Source: Ktedonobacteraceae bacterium | Lineage (GTDB): Bacteria; Chloroflexota; Ktedonobacteria; Ktedonobacterales; Ktedonobacteraceae | Length of the DNA stretch: 36,656 nt | Direction: 5' to 3' | Assembly: GCA_019240835.1 (NCBI GenBank) | Contig: JAFAXQ010000115.1 | Span: 1 to 36,656, forward strand | Shown: positions 24,618-34,414 of the stretch, one piece after another | Position numbering within the stretch: position 1 is the stretch's first letter | Layout of the letters: every line of letters begins with the position of its first letter | Program-made: the position numbers and the translations under genes | The notes under the pieces: model-generated | Database searches by the model: none | Told to the model about the DNA's origin: nothing | The model's input: the letters and a program-made list of their open reading frames with translations, nothing else

Positions 24618-25967
24618 ATGATAGCGGACCTCAAGGAGCGTGTTGAGACCTACCTTGCCCAAGTTCAGCGTAATTTACACCTGCCGGGTCTGTCGATCTC
24701 GATAGTCCAGCACGGAGAAGTTGTGTATACTGCGGGTCTGGGGATGGCTTCCCCTGGCCGGGCCGTGTCTCCGCGCACACCGTTTATCCTGGGGTCGCTC
24801 TCGAAGTCTTTCACTGCCCTAGCCATTATGCAGCTCGTCGAGTGTGGAAAGCTGCGCTTGGATGATCCAGTGCAACAGCATATTCCCTGGTTTACTGTGG
24901 CTTCTCCGGATGTGGCTCATATGACGGTTCGGCATTTACTCACACACACAAGCGGGTTATCCTGCTACGCTGGCCGGAACCTGCTTTCTGGCCGGGGTAA
25001 TAAGTCAGTCGAACAGTCGGTGCATGACTTGGCTGGTGTGAAGCTGGTACACACGCCTGGAGCACACTTTGAGTATAGTAACTCGAATTACCTCATGCTG
25101 ACGCTCCTGATAGAAGTCGTGTCAAGGCAGTCTTACCCGTCCTATATGGAAGAGCACGTTTTCAAGCCGCTCTTGATGCATGACAGCTTTGTCTCTCACG
25201 TGGCTGCTGCCCCTGCACTCGCGCAAGGCTACCGATGGTGGTTCGGCTTGCCTCTGCCATTTCATGCTCCTTATCTGTATGATGCACAAGGGGCTGCATT
25301 TCTGATCTCTAGTGCTGCCGACATGGCACGGTGGCTCTTGTTGCATCTAGGGGATGGATCACTTGACGGTGTTCGTCTGCTCTCGCCTGCCGGAATGGAG
25401 GAAATGCATCGGCCTCAGATGAACACGAAGAAGGGGGGATCACAGGCTGCACTGGGATGGCGCGTGAAGAAGCTGACGGGTGAGTCCCTTCTCAGACATG
25501 GCGGCGAGGTCTCAAATTTCCGTGCTGAGATGATGATCTTACTTGGCCGAAAGCTGGGTGTGGTCGTGCTGGCAAATTGTAATAATGGGGTGGTCGCGCA
25601 CCTCGGACTTGATCAGATGGCTGACAACGTGATGCGACTCCTGCTTGGCCTGCCAGTCCCAACACCACGCCTGACCTTCTCGCGCTTTTATGCGGGGCTG
25701 AATGTCGTGCTGCTCTTGCTCACACTGCTACAGGTAGGAGTATGGACTTTCTTGGCGCTCTCCGCAGGACCTACGATGGCTCTCGCGCTCATCCTGACGC
25801 TTGATCTGCTTTGGCCTTTCCTAGTGCTCTTCTGGTTTCCATGCATAGTAGATATGCCTTGGCGTGGGCTTCGGCTCTATGTCCCTGACCTAGCGTACTG
25901 GTTGGGTGGGATCAGTGTCGTGACTGTGGTGCTGAACGTGATGATCCTCTTGAAATGGTTCTTGTAG
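24618..25967 (+). CDS. Beta-lactamase-family (class C-like) serine hydrolase with C-terminal membrane segments
   Basis: Members include class C beta-lactamases, DD-peptidases and esterases; resistance cannot be inferred. The 449-residue protein has the catalytic SxxK in LGSLSKSFT (near residue 60), YSN as the second motif (FEYSNSNYLM) and HGG near residue 297 as the third. The C-terminal 100 residues contain about three hydrophobic segments (VVLLLLTLLQVGVWTFLAL, ALALILTLDLLWPFLVLFW, ISVVTVVLNVMILL), so the enzyme is probably anchored. No cleavable signal is clear at the N-terminus. GAAAGGAG stands before ATG 24618. A hairpin follows the stop. Confidence 0.87.
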   Translation: MIADLKERVETYLAQVQRNLHLPGLSISIVQHGEVVYTAGLGMASPGRAVSPRTPFILGSLSKSFTALAIMQLVECGKLRLDDPVQQHIPWFTVASPDVAHMTVRHLLTHTSGLSCYAGRNLLSGRGNKSVEQSVHDLAGVKLVHTPGAHFEYSNSNYLMLTLLIEVVSRQSYPSYMEEHVFKPLLMHDSFVSHVAAAPALAQGYRWWFGLPLPFHAPYLYDAQGAAFLISSAADMARWLLLHLGDGSLDGVRLLSPAGMEEMHRPQMNTKKGGSQAALGWRVKKLTGESLLRHGGEVSNFRAEMMILLGRKLGVVVLANCNNGVVAHLGLDQMADNVMRLLLGLPVPTPRLTFSRFYAGLNVVLLLLTLLQVGVWTFLALSAGPTMALALILTLDLLWPFLVLFWFPCIVDMPWRGLRLYVPDLAYWLGGISVVTVVLNVMILLKWFL

Positions 25968-25980
25968 GAGTGCGAGGTCT

Positions 25981-26015
25981 GCGTTCCCCCTTACGCTCCC
26001 CTAATGGGGGAACGC
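25981..26015 (+). terminator. Hairpin after the serine hydrolase gene
   Basis: GCGTTCCCCC and GGGGGAACGC form a perfect 10-bp stem around a 15-base loop, 14 bases after the stop, followed by GCTCTTTT. A likely terminator. Confidence 0.6.
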
Positions 26016-26056
26016 GCTCTTTTGAAGAGCTTGTAAACCAAAATAAGGAGGGTATA

Positions 26057-26085
26057 TTCCCCCTTGCGGCTCCCCTGTGGGGGAA
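26057..26085. repeat. Second, related CCCCC/GGGGG hairpin
   Basis: TTCCCCC and GGGGGAA pair around TTGCGGCTCCCCTGT. The loop resembles that of the hairpin at 25981 (TTACGCTCCCCTAAT), so the two are probably duplicates 76 bases apart. Confidence 0.55.
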
Positions 26086-26370
26086 CTAGTCTCTTCGTCT
26101 GGACGTGAGGAAGGTGTTCTGATGCGCACAACGGCTTCAACACACGCTGGCCCTGAAGTGGCCGTTCTGGGTTATTTCCCTTCGTGTACATTACATTGCG
26201 CATCATAGTTTTGACAATTCGATGTCGTAGAACAGTTATTTTAGTGAGAAGGAAAAGTCTCACAACTCATCTCATTGTGCAGGTTTTCGAGGTTGATTTG
26301 TGGACGGCGATAGATTTCGCCTTCTAGAAGGGACTTGAAGGGCTTGAATAGATGAGTAAAAAAAGCGAAG

Positions 26371-26685
26371 TTATGGAGCCGCTTTCCTCTCTCTTATGTG
26401 TGCCAGAAATCTTGTACTAGAGATTTTAATACGAGTAAGAGAAAAGAGATGTAGTGTTCCTCTGATCAAAGAAGAAACATGTAAACAAGAGAGCGTTTTT
26501 CTTTGTTTCGCCTCTGCTGGTGGAATCTCCTCCAACACCGCTTGCAGGTGCTCGTGGGTCTCTTTGGTTTTGGGATGGAGTGAACCGTAGACCGCTTTGC
26601 GGATCACAAGAGCACGCTGATACAGGGCGGCAGCGTCTTGAAGGTTGCCCTGTGCTGCTCGGAGAGCAGCGAACCCATCCAGTGA
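26371..26685 (-). pseudogene. 3' end of a TPR-repeat gene, truncated
   Basis: The frame carries FAALRAAQGNLQDAAALYQRALVIR, followed by a KTKETHEHLQAVLEE segment, a typical last tetratricopeptide repeat and C-terminus of NB-ARC/TPR-type proteins. The upstream part is absent: near 26685 the sequence changes into an ISL3 transposase remnant on the same strand. It is the leftover of a gene cut by deletion or recombination. The 40-residue tail after the TPR is probably frame-read noise or a divergent end. Confidence 0.6.
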
Positions 26686-27936
26686 GGAACACCGCTTGTC
26701 GGGCGAGCACTGGAGGACGAGGAAGCTGATCGGGGACCTCTTGATTCTTCCTGCCCTCTGGAAGGAAACGAACAAGCTGCTCATAGACTGACCAGTAGGA
26801 GTGAGTGTAGCCACGAGCTACCAGTTCCCGATACAACTCTCGGATATTGTGGCAGCCAGCTTCCCATCGTTGGCGAAGATAGGACAGGTGTGAATCCAAC
26901 TCCTTCTTTCGCCGACGCGGTTGTTGTTCGGGGAAGGTGCCACAGCTCAACCAGCGCGAGACCGTGGAATGGGCGACTCCCACCTGCTGGGCGATAGCGG
27001 TCTGCGAGAAGCCCAGCTTGCGGAGGGTGACCACTTGCTGGTAGCGAGCCAGGCGCTCCTCTCGCTTGGCCTGTTTGATCTCGGCTTGCTTTGGCTTGAG
27101 CTTCGGTGGGTAGACGGCGTGCAAGGTTTCCAGAGGGGTGGCTCGTGACTGCTGCGCTACGTGGTTGCGATGAGCGGCTAGATGACGTGCCAGCACGGCC
27201 TGCAGAGCCTCACCAAGGTTTTTGAGCAGGTGGAACCGATCCGCACATTGTCTGGCTTGAGGAGCGCTACGAGCAGCAGCAGAGGCATAGTCTCCGGCGC
27301 GATCACGACTGACGAGCCTGATTTCCTGGTGCGCCTTCATCCAAGCTGAGACGGTTTCGACTGATCGGTCAGGCAAAAGGTCAATGACCTGCCGACTTTG
27401 CAAATCCACCAGGATGGTGCCGAACGTTCGTCCTCGTCGGAACGAGAAGTCATCTATTCCAAGCTGAACCACCTGCTCAACTGATGCACAAGGACGTGCC
27501 ATCATGCGGCGGAGAACGTCATCCAGGAAGCTGGCATGCCAAGCCGCTTGCCTAAACGAGCCCCAAGCATGCCACTGGTCGCAAGGCCAATAGCCTCCAT
27601 CGCTTGAAAAAAACGCGTGGTGACCCGTGCCCACGGTTGAATGAAGGGGACAAGCCGCTCGGTAAAGATTCTGCGCACACAGGTCTTCTCATCGCAAAAG
27701 AATTTGCGCAGATGCAAGAGGAAGCGAACACGCCGTCCCGCGCACGACATATCTGTTAGTTGACGACGGTAATGGCTATGGACACGGGAGGCACTGTTTC
27801 CACACAGCGGGCAGCTTGGCTTCTGCTGGGTGGAAACGAGTGTCAGCGTGATCTCCTGATCGGCAACATCGCCGCTGACGACCTCCAATCCTTCTGGCAA
27901 GCCCAATATGGCTTCGATTTTCATCAACGTTTCCAC
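26686..27936 (-). pseudogene. ISL3-family transposase, frameshifted and 3'-truncated
   Basis: The 5' part (27936 to about 27525) encodes the zinc-binding N-terminus (SCPLCGNSASRVHSHYRR, then FFCDEKTCVRRIFTERL) and part of the helix-turn-helix. A one-base shift near 27525 moves the rest to another frame, which has LGIDDFSFRRGRTFGTILVD, VSRDRAGDY and ADRFHLLKNLGE, the DDE core of ISL3 enzymes. A second helix-turn-helix follows (KLGFSQTAIAQQVGVAHSTVSRWL). The C-terminus is lost at about 26686, where TPR sequence begins. No intact terminal repeats were identified. Confidence 0.82.
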
Positions 27937-28254
27937 TCTCCTTCCACACCTCTTTTTTCTCTAGAACACACGTTTTAGCCGTTCTATTCCCCTCGTCGAT
28001 GGTCTGAGCCACCTGGGTTGATGCCTTCATCGGAAGGTCTGTAAGTTCTTCCTTCACCAAAAGTGGGTAAGAACGAAGTCTCACCCAATTTACCACCTCT
28101 TTCAGCAAGCAACCACTTTGTCCCCGTCCTGCAATGGTCTCATCTATTCTTGTCTTTGACATGAGCTTTGTGTTACACTACTCATGAACATTTCTAGTAA
28201 TGGAGAGAACAGATAGAGGCGCACCGGGAAGTCGGGTCGGTACATGGAGTCTTT
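27937..28254 (+). other. Intergenic stretch between ISL3 relic and the DUF2254 gene
   Basis: A 128-residue minus-strand ORF crosses this region but overlaps the ISL3 coding end and has no recognised domain, so I do not call it. TTGACA at 28156-28161 may be the -35 of the DUF2254 promoter, with only a poor -10 (TACTCA) at 17 bases. Confidence 0.4.
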
Positions 28255-29529
28255 ATGCTTAACTTCAACAAGATGCTTGATGATTATCGTAGAACGCTTC
28301 TCAACACCTTCTGGTTCGTTCCTGCTCTAGTCTCGCTCACGGGTCCACTGCTGGCCTTCCTTTTTTTAGGGATTGACGCCAACCTCTCGACTGTGCAGGA
28401 ACAGTTCTTCTTTCGTGGAGGAGCGGCGGAAGCGAGCACCATCCTCTCCACTATTGCAGGTTCACTCGTTACTGTCGCCGGACTTGCCTTCTCAATCACC
28501 ATTGTGGTGTTGCAACTTGTGTCAAGCCAGTATACGCCACGTGCTCTGCGAGGGTTTCTGCAAGACCGTGTAACCCAGGTGATTGCCGGAGGTTTCTTTG
28601 CGATTTTCGCCTACGCTCTGATTGTGCTTTCTGCTCTCATTGAGTCTTCTGCTACCGATCGCGGCTTTCTTCCTGGGGTCAGTATTCTCGCTGCTATTGG
28701 TCTCGGCTTCTTGGGTTTGGCCTTCTTACTGATCTTTGTTCATCATATAGGACGTGTGATTCAGGTATCAGACATCGCAGCACATCTTGCAGAGCAAACG
28801 CTTCAAACCATTGAACATCCCTATCCACAGTGGGAGTATGAGGAGGATGAGGAAGAAGCAACATCTCGCATGATCCAGACGTGGTATACAGGGGAAGAGC
28901 CAGTTCGTATTCGAGCACTCCGTCCAGGCTATGTGCAAAGAATAGAATTTGCTGGTCTGATGAACTATCTGCGGTGCCCTGGCTTTCATCTGCGCTTGCT
29001 CGTCTGCTCAGGCGATTTTGTGACTGAGGAGACCATCATCGCCGAGGTGCGACCCATGCGTATGGCAGATGTTGGCTGTGTACACGCTCTTCAGCATCAT
29101 ATTACGATTGAACGTGAACGCGATATTGCTCAAGATGCGCGCTTCGGGGTGCGCCAACTGGCGGATATTGCGTTACGCGCCCTTTCACCTGCCATTAATG
29201 ATCCGACAACAGGAATACTCTGCATGAAGTACTTACAAGCGGTCTTTGAACGCCTCGTACGTCATCTCCCACAGACAAGCACCTATCGCTTTGCAGGCGG
29301 CACGAGTAGTCTGGAGATTCGTCAACCAGCATTTGAAGAGTACCTTGAGGTGTTCGTTGAGATTGCACACTACGCGGGAGGCAACGTGCGCGTCGTCAAC
29401 ACGCTGCTTACAGCTCTCACAAGTGTGATGGAGATAACCAAGCTGCAGGAGCGACAAGACCTCGTTGTTGCTATAACCGCGACGCTGGATGGTTTGTCTA
29501 CGTCCCATACAGGACTCATTGTAGAGTAA
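28255..29529 (+). CDS. DUF2254 predicted membrane protein
   Basis: The 424-residue protein matches the DUF2254 pattern: a short cytoplasmic start, then about four membrane segments in the first 180 residues (FVPALVSLTGPLLAFLFL, ILSTIAGSLVTVAGLAFSITIV, IAGGFFAIFAYALIVLSAL, LAAIGLGFLGLAFLLIFVHHIG). The signature QLVSSQYTPRALRGFLQDRVTQ lies between segments two and three. A soluble region follows with ARFGVRQLADIALRALSPAINDPTT. The family's function is unknown. The gene looks complete and stands alone between relic transposases. The start codon at 28255 is ATG; the upstream ribosome site is not obvious. Confidence 0.88.
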   Translation: MLNFNKMLDDYRRTLLNTFWFVPALVSLTGPLLAFLFLGIDANLSTVQEQFFFRGGAAEASTILSTIAGSLVTVAGLAFSITIVVLQLVSSQYTPRALRGFLQDRVTQVIAGGFFAIFAYALIVLSALIESSATDRGFLPGVSILAAIGLGFLGLAFLLIFVHHIGRVIQVSDIAAHLAEQTLQTIEHPYPQWEYEEDEEEATSRMIQTWYTGEEPVRIRALRPGYVQRIEFAGLMNYLRCPGFHLRLLVCSGDFVTEETIIAEVRPMRMADVGCVHALQHHITIERERDIAQDARFGVRQLADIALRALSPAINDPTTGILCMKYLQAVFERLVRHLPQTSTYRFAGGTSSLEIRQPAFEEYLEVFVEIAHYAGGNVRVVNTLLTALTSVMEITKLQERQDLVVAITATLDGLSTSHTGLIVE

Positions 29530-29593
29530 CGAAGTAGTCATCCCGCTCAGTTGGACGCGAGACAGTATGACCCTTGTGCTTTCATACCCTGCT

Positions 29594-29785
29594 TCATTGT
29601 TTTGTGCTATCCCGCCTCTGTTCTCTTTTCTTGGCAACAATATGACAAAACAACGCTGTCGTACCAACAATGTAACACACAATACATGCTCCTATATCGA
29701 CAGCATACTTTTCGAAGACGCCGATCGCGAGAAGATCAGCACTAAGGAGTAGAAAGAGCAGAGCTATCCACAAAGCATTTATCAC
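29594..29785 (-). CDS. Small two-segment membrane protein, GTG start
   Basis: The product has 63 residues with two hydrophobic segments (LWIALLFLLLSADLLAIGVF and IGACIVCYIVGTTALFCHIVA) and a basic, charged tail (KKREQRRDSTKQ). The ORF starts with GTG at 29785, and AAAGGAG lies about nine bases before it, which supports real translation. No family is recognised. It is convergent with the DUF2254 gene. Confidence 0.6.
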   Translation of the reverse strand: MINALWIALLFLLLSADLLAIGVFEKYAVDIGACIVCYIVGTTALFCHIVAKKREQRRDSTKQ

Positions 29786-30010
29786 TCAATTATCTCCTTT
29801 AGGACGTCGTGTAGTATGCATACTCTAACACTCCCACCGTCAAAAGACGCTCAAGAATCTCTGGATATCTGTACGAGGTTTCTCAGAAAAAAGCGGGTAG
29901 GCTTCTAGGACATATGACACCTGTGTAGTAACAAAAGCTTGCTGTATACTCAGTAAAGAGAAGACGCTCTCCCACAATACAGGGCACGTCTAGATTGTTT
30001 ATGAGGGGCC

Positions 30011-30193
30011 ATGATGTTACGCAGTCTTTATCGCTTTTATCTCTACACGGTGTTCATCGCCATGTTGCTCTTCGCAGTGTTCGGGATACGGCAACTCGTA
30101 GACATACTGCTGGGGCAAACCATCTTCAAAGATCCATACTCTACACTCACGGTTCGCTTAAATGACAGACCGAAATTACGAATCATCGGTTAA
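30011..30193 (+). CDS. Small membrane protein, probably C-terminally truncated
   Basis: GAGGGG lies just before the ATG at 30011. The 60 residues start MMLRSLYRFYLYTVFIAMLLFAVFGI, a membrane segment with a DUF5671-like look, then a polar region (FKDPYSTLTVRLNDR). The ORF ends within 20 bases of the transposase relic that starts near 30176, so the original gene was probably cut by that insertion. An alternative is a genuine small membrane protein. Confidence 0.45.
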   Translation: MMLRSLYRFYLYTVFIAMLLFAVFGIRQLVDILLGQTIFKDPYSTLTVRLNDRPKLRIIG

Positions 30194-30720
30194 TCGAGTA
30201 TAGACGGCGGGAGAAAAGCCACAGAGGGCTAAAATCTGCTGTTGCAGCGCAGAGAGAGGAGGGAGATGCCGTTGTACAAACCCAGAGCCAGACAGTGATC
30301 TCGTTGAAGGCTTCCAGCAGTCGCTCGGTGGTAGGCTGAGCCGTCCGGCGTTTGGGGTTGCCGGCAAACAATCCTGCGATCTGCTGGCACTGCTCAGCCA
30401 GAGCGGAACGCACCACGCCTTCCAAGACGGTGACGACCCGCAAAGCGATGGTCAAGAGGCGGATGAGACCGACGCGATGATCATCACGCTGCACATACAA
30501 CGGCCCCAGAGCCAACGGGTGACCTTTGAGTCGGTCAAAGTTGCGTTCGGCCAAGTATTCGCGATAGGCTTCGACTGCCCCGGCCAGACCCTGAGCACCG
30601 GTCTGCTAGTTGGTGGCATAGACCCGCCAGCTCAACAGCTTCATCGCACGCTCAATGGCTTGCTGGTTACCCTCGACCTGGACTTGGAAGCTCCAGATCT
30701 GGTGCCGAGATGACCCAGCC
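30176..30720 (-). pseudogene. IS4/IS1634-like transposase, 3' remnant
   Basis: The translated frame carries QRDDHRVGLIRLLTIALRVV, LAEQCQQIAGLFAGNPKRRT and PTTERLLEAFNEIT, typical of the C-terminal part of IS1634-type DDE transposases. Upstream the frame continues (QVQVEGNQQAIERAMKLLSWRVYATN) but is cut by a stop near 30607. Downstream a frameshift moves LPPLSALQQQILALCGFSPAVYTRL to another frame. It is inactive; the catalytic N-terminal part is missing. Confidence 0.7.
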
Positions 30721-30738
30721 TGTTGAAAAAGTCACTGG

Positions 30739-31483
30739 TCAGCTTCCAGGGAATGTTCGAGCTTGAGAGCACAGAGCTTTCTGGTGAAGGGGGGATTGGG
30801 AGTGATAGCTACAATAAATGGCAATACTTGTACTACAGTGTAGTATCAAAAATAGTGACACCCATGTAAAAAGTTTTTGAGATACTAGAACGTGTCCATC
30901 TGGGCTGTGAGATCGGTCAAAGGAGGCCACGGCGACGCTCGGTCTGTAGGGCATCTCCTCATCAGGTCTTGCAAACCCATCTGTCTCTTGGTCGGGAGGA
31001 GGCATTGCCATCACTGCCTCAGTGGGAAATGGACGCCGCCCCCATCCTCGCTCCCGTAACAGGCGTTTGAGATTCTGTCCAGTGGCGGTCACCAGGGCTT
31101 CACAGTTGACGCGCCAGAGCCGTCGCAGGCGAAAACGTCGCATTCCATGCCATTGTTTGGCCTCTGCGAACAGAGGTTCGATCCACACTTGGCGCTTGCT
31201 CATGGCTTTCTAGTAGGCGAAGGTCTGATGAACCCTTTCACACGCTCCAGGTAGTCAGCGTAAAAAGAACGGTGTAGTTGCCTACCAGAGTCGCTTTCCG
31301 TACACTTGGCTTTGACTGGACAGGCGTTACAAGTGGCTGGGTTTGCACGATATCCGACTTGTTCGCGACACTCTGACCGGCAAAAAAGGCGTAATGGCTG
31401 CCCCTGGGGACAACGGTAGAGATCATTGGCACGATCATAGCTGAATTGAGCAGAGCCATAAAAGAAGCGATCTGCTTGCGCAC
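30739..31483 (-). pseudogene. IS1182/IS5-like transposase, 3' remnant
   Basis: The frame from 31203 has QVWIEPLFAEAKQWHGMRRF, then RRLWRVNCEALVTATGQNLK, the C-terminal core of IS1182-type DDE transposases. The preceding part (NDLYRCPQGQPLRLFC, CNACPVKAKCT, SDSGRQLHRSFYADYLERV) lies in another frame, with a shift and stop near 31205-31215. The N-terminal region is missing. The tail from about 30970 to 30739 departs from the family and is probably not native. Inactive. Confidence 0.78.
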
Positions 31484-31828
31484 GGTTCGCAGGGAGACGG
31501 CTAGAAAAGGGTCCGCAGGGATACCTCGCCAGCCGTCTCCCCTACAGCTATACCCCTCCTGAGCTTTTTAGAATGGGAAGGCCCTGGCTCAGTATACAGA
31601 GCTTTCCAGTGCTCATTGCATTGTGAGACTTTGTTGACTACATGGTTTTCTCTTCAGAGACTATTCAGAGGGAAAAATGCACTATCCAGAACAAATATTG
31701 ATCTGTTTTCAACTATACTACGTGTGTATCTTAGCTGAAAACCTTCTACTAGTGAGCGAGTCGATTTTGCGCAGCGCTACTCTTTTCAGGAGGAAGGTCA
31801 GTATTGTGAACAAGGAGAGAGTGTTTCT
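31484..31828 (+). other. Gene-free stretch before kdpC
   Basis: No supported gene. TATACT at 31714-31719 is a possible -10 without a good -35. A purine-rich AGGAGGAAGG near 31790 and the kdpC ribosome site AAGGAGAGA at 31812 are visible. I see no recognisable c-di-AMP riboswitch, which might have been expected for a potassium system. Confidence 0.4.
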
Positions 31829-32635
31829 ATGAGAAAGAGTCAAATTCCGCAGAGAGAAGAAGCAGGTGAGAGGAAGTCTGTTGCCTGGCGAAACTGGTTG
31901 GGCAAAGAGATGCACGAAATCGGGCAAGAGTCCTGGAACGCCTGCAAGGTTTTGCTGGTTCTGCTGCTGATTTGCGGCGTGCTTTTTCCCCTGGTCGTGG
32001 GTATCATTGGGCAGACCTTTTTCCCTTTCCAGGCCAATGGGAGTCTACTGGTCAATCAGCAGAATCAAGTTATTGGCTCCAGTTTGATTGGACAGTCTTT
32101 TACCAGCCCGGATTACTTCCATGGGCGTCCCAGTGTGACTGGCTATGATGCCAGCAATACAAGCGGTTCCAATCTTGGCCCAACCAACCCTCAGTTGATC
32201 ACAGGAACCTGGAATCAGGTGACAGTGGCGGCAGGCACTCCGGTTCCGGCAAACGCTACTCCGGTGCCAGGGCAGCCGCATACCTACATGGTTCCTGGAA
32301 CCTACGCCGGGGTCAAAAACTATGCCGAGCAATTTCGCAAAGAGAATCATCTTCCACCCAATACGCTCCTGCCGACTGATATCGTGACCGCCAGCGGGAG
32401 TGGGCTGGACCCTGAGATTTCGGTAGCAGCCGCGCGGCTCCAAGTGAACAGGATTGTCCAGGCTCGCCACGCGTTGGGGGGGAAAAACGCGAGACTGAGA
32501 GCAGCGGACCTGCTCGCACTGATCGACAAAGATACAAGTGGGCGCGAGCTTGGCTTTCTCGGTGAGCCGGGGGTGAATGTCCTGCAATTAAATCTTGATC
32601 TTGATACACGCTACGGTGCGCTTTCCCTGAAGTAG
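31829..32635 (+). CDS. kdpC: K+-transporting ATPase subunit C
   Basis: KdpC stabilises the KdpFABC high-affinity potassium pump and promotes ATP binding by KdpB. The 268-residue product has a charged N-terminal extension (about 35 residues), one membrane segment (VLLVLLLICGVLFPLVVGIIG), then the conserved GSLLVNQQNQVIGSSLIGQSF, FHGRPSVTGYDASNTSGSNLGPTNP and the C-terminal VAAARLQVNRIVQARH and PGVNVLQLNLDLD. AAGGAGAGA precedes ATG 31829. It is longer than typical KdpC (about 190) because of an insertion near residues 130-165. Here it precedes kdpA, unlike the usual kdpA-kdpB-kdpC order. Confidence 0.93.
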   Translation: MRKSQIPQREEAGERKSVAWRNWLGKEMHEIGQESWNACKVLLVLLLICGVLFPLVVGIIGQTFFPFQANGSLLVNQQNQVIGSSLIGQSFTSPDYFHGRPSVTGYDASNTSGSNLGPTNPQLITGTWNQVTVAAGTPVPANATPVPGQPHTYMVPGTYAGVKNYAEQFRKENHLPPNTLLPTDIVTASGSGLDPEISVAAARLQVNRIVQARHALGGKNARLRAADLLALIDKDTSGRELGFLGEPGVNVLQLNLDLDTRYGALSLK

Positions 32636-32717
32636 AGATTGAATGCACTGACCAGTTAAAAGGCTCTGCGAGTTTTTGTAAGCATTGTTTGTCTCTTTTG
32701 TGTGAAAGAAAAAGAGT

Positions 32718-34414
32718 ATGAGTTTTCCAGCTTTCCTCCAGGATGTGATCTTTCTTGTGATCATATTCCTCTTGGTCAAACCAGTGGGCATCTATTTGAA
32801 GCGGGTTTTTGTCGGTGAGCATACCCTTCTCGATCCAGTCTTACGTCCCTGTGAGCGCCTGATATATCGAGTGGTCCGGATCAATCCCGACAAGGAGATG
32901 GATGCCAGATACTATGCCATAGCTTTTCTTCTGTTTAGCCTAGCGGGCACTCTAGTTTTGTACCTCATTCTCCGTGTGCAGCAATTTCTGCCTTGGTTCG
33001 ACCCTGTCCATATGACAACCCCGATGACGCCTGACTTGGCGTTCAATACGGCGATTAGTTTTTCCACTACCACCACCTGGCAAGCCTATGCTGGCGAGTC
33101 GACCATGAGCTATCTGTCACAATTGTTGGGGTTGGCTGCTCAGAACTTTCTGGCAGGCGCGAGCGGCCTCGCCGTCGGCATGGCTTTTATTCGCGGCTTT
33201 GCGCGCCAGCACACTACATCCCTAGGGAATTTCTGGGTTGACTTGGTGCGAGCCATTTTGTGGGTGCTGCTCCCTATCTCGCTGATCGGCAGCATTGTAC
33301 TAATCTGGCAGGGCGTGCCGATGAATATGAGTGCATATACGCACGTGACAACCCTTGAGGGAGGAGTACAAACGATTGCGCAGGGACCGGTAGCCACGCT
33401 GGAGTTTATTAAAAATCTCGGTACCAATGGCGGTGGTTTCTTTAATGTCAATGGTGCTCATCCGTATGAAAACCCGACTCCTCTAACCAATTTTCTCGAA
33501 ATGCTGGCGATAGCGGTTCTGCCAGCCTCGCTCCCCTATACCTTCGGGTTGATGGTTGGCAATACACGCCAGGGATGGACCCTCTTCTGGGTCATGATGG
33601 TGCTTTTCGTGATTGGTCTGAGCATAGTCACCTGGGCAGAACAACAGGGCAATCCATTGCTTGCCCATTACATCACTGGTGGAAATATGGAGGGGAAGGA
33701 GGTGCGTTTTGGTATTGGCAGTTCCGCCTTAACGGCGATTACCACCTCGAATGGGGCAACTGGCTCCACGAACTCTATGCATGATAGTTATACCCCGTAG
33801 GAGGGAGTGTCCCTGTGGTCAATATGCTCCTAGGAGAGATGATTTTTGGCGGTCTGGGCACTGGTATCTATAGCATCGTCATGGTGGCCTTGGTCGGTCT
33901 GTTTCTGACAGGCTTGATGATCGGACGGACGCCCGAATATCTGGGCAAGAAGATCGAGCCGCCGGAAATGAAATTGTTAGCCATCTATACTCTGCTGGGG
34001 CCCACAGTTGTAGTACTGCTCACTGCCCTGGCCGTGGCAGTGCCAGCGGGCTTGGCAGGTCTGACGACCAATTCCGGGCCGCATGGACTCACCGAGATTC
34101 TCAATGCGTATGCCTCTTCCATGGCTAATAACGGGCAAACCTTTGCAGGACTGAGCGCAAATAGTCCATTCTACAATTTCACCACGGTAGTAGCGATGCT
34201 GGTTGGTCGCTTTGGCTTAGCTATTCCTGCTCTGATGATAGCGGGGCTTTTCGCCAAACAGACCAGTCGCCCGATGACTGCTGGCAAACTGAGTACCGAT
34301 TCGCTCTTGTTCGCTACTGTCATTATCTCTACTGCCATTATCGTCGTTGGGTTGAGCTACTTTACGGCGCTAGCCCTGGGTCCCATTATTGAGCATTTGC
34401 AGATGGTGGGATAG
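32718..34414 (+). pseudogene. kdpA: K+-transporting ATPase subunit A, frameshifted
   Basis: KdpA is the channel-like, potassium-binding membrane subunit. Two ORFs (32718-33800 and 33815-34414) together cover the full protein of about 565 residues. The first ends NSMHDSYTP at a TAG. The second resumes as GGSVPVVNMLLGE (the family reads SMHDSFTPxGGLVPLVNM). A missing base in the CCCCGTAGG run at 33794-33800 restores the frame. Filter motifs are recognisable (SFSTTTTWQAY, TNGGGFFNVNGAHPYENPTP, SSALTAITTSNGATGS). It may be a true mutation or an assembly error. No kdpB follows; the end overlaps argB. Confidence 0.85.

Larger units (their letters stand above)
25968..26370 (+). other. Gene-free stretch with two related hairpins
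   Basis: No convincing gene. The two hairpins (25981 and 26057) are listed separately. The rest has scattered short repeats. A GGCGATAGATTTCGCC inverted motif lies near 26307. Confidence 0.45.

Noticed and set aside
27776-28162. 128-residue minus-strand ORF upstream of the ISL3 relic
   Set aside because: It overlaps the ISL3 start in another frame, has no recognised domain and no good ribosome site.
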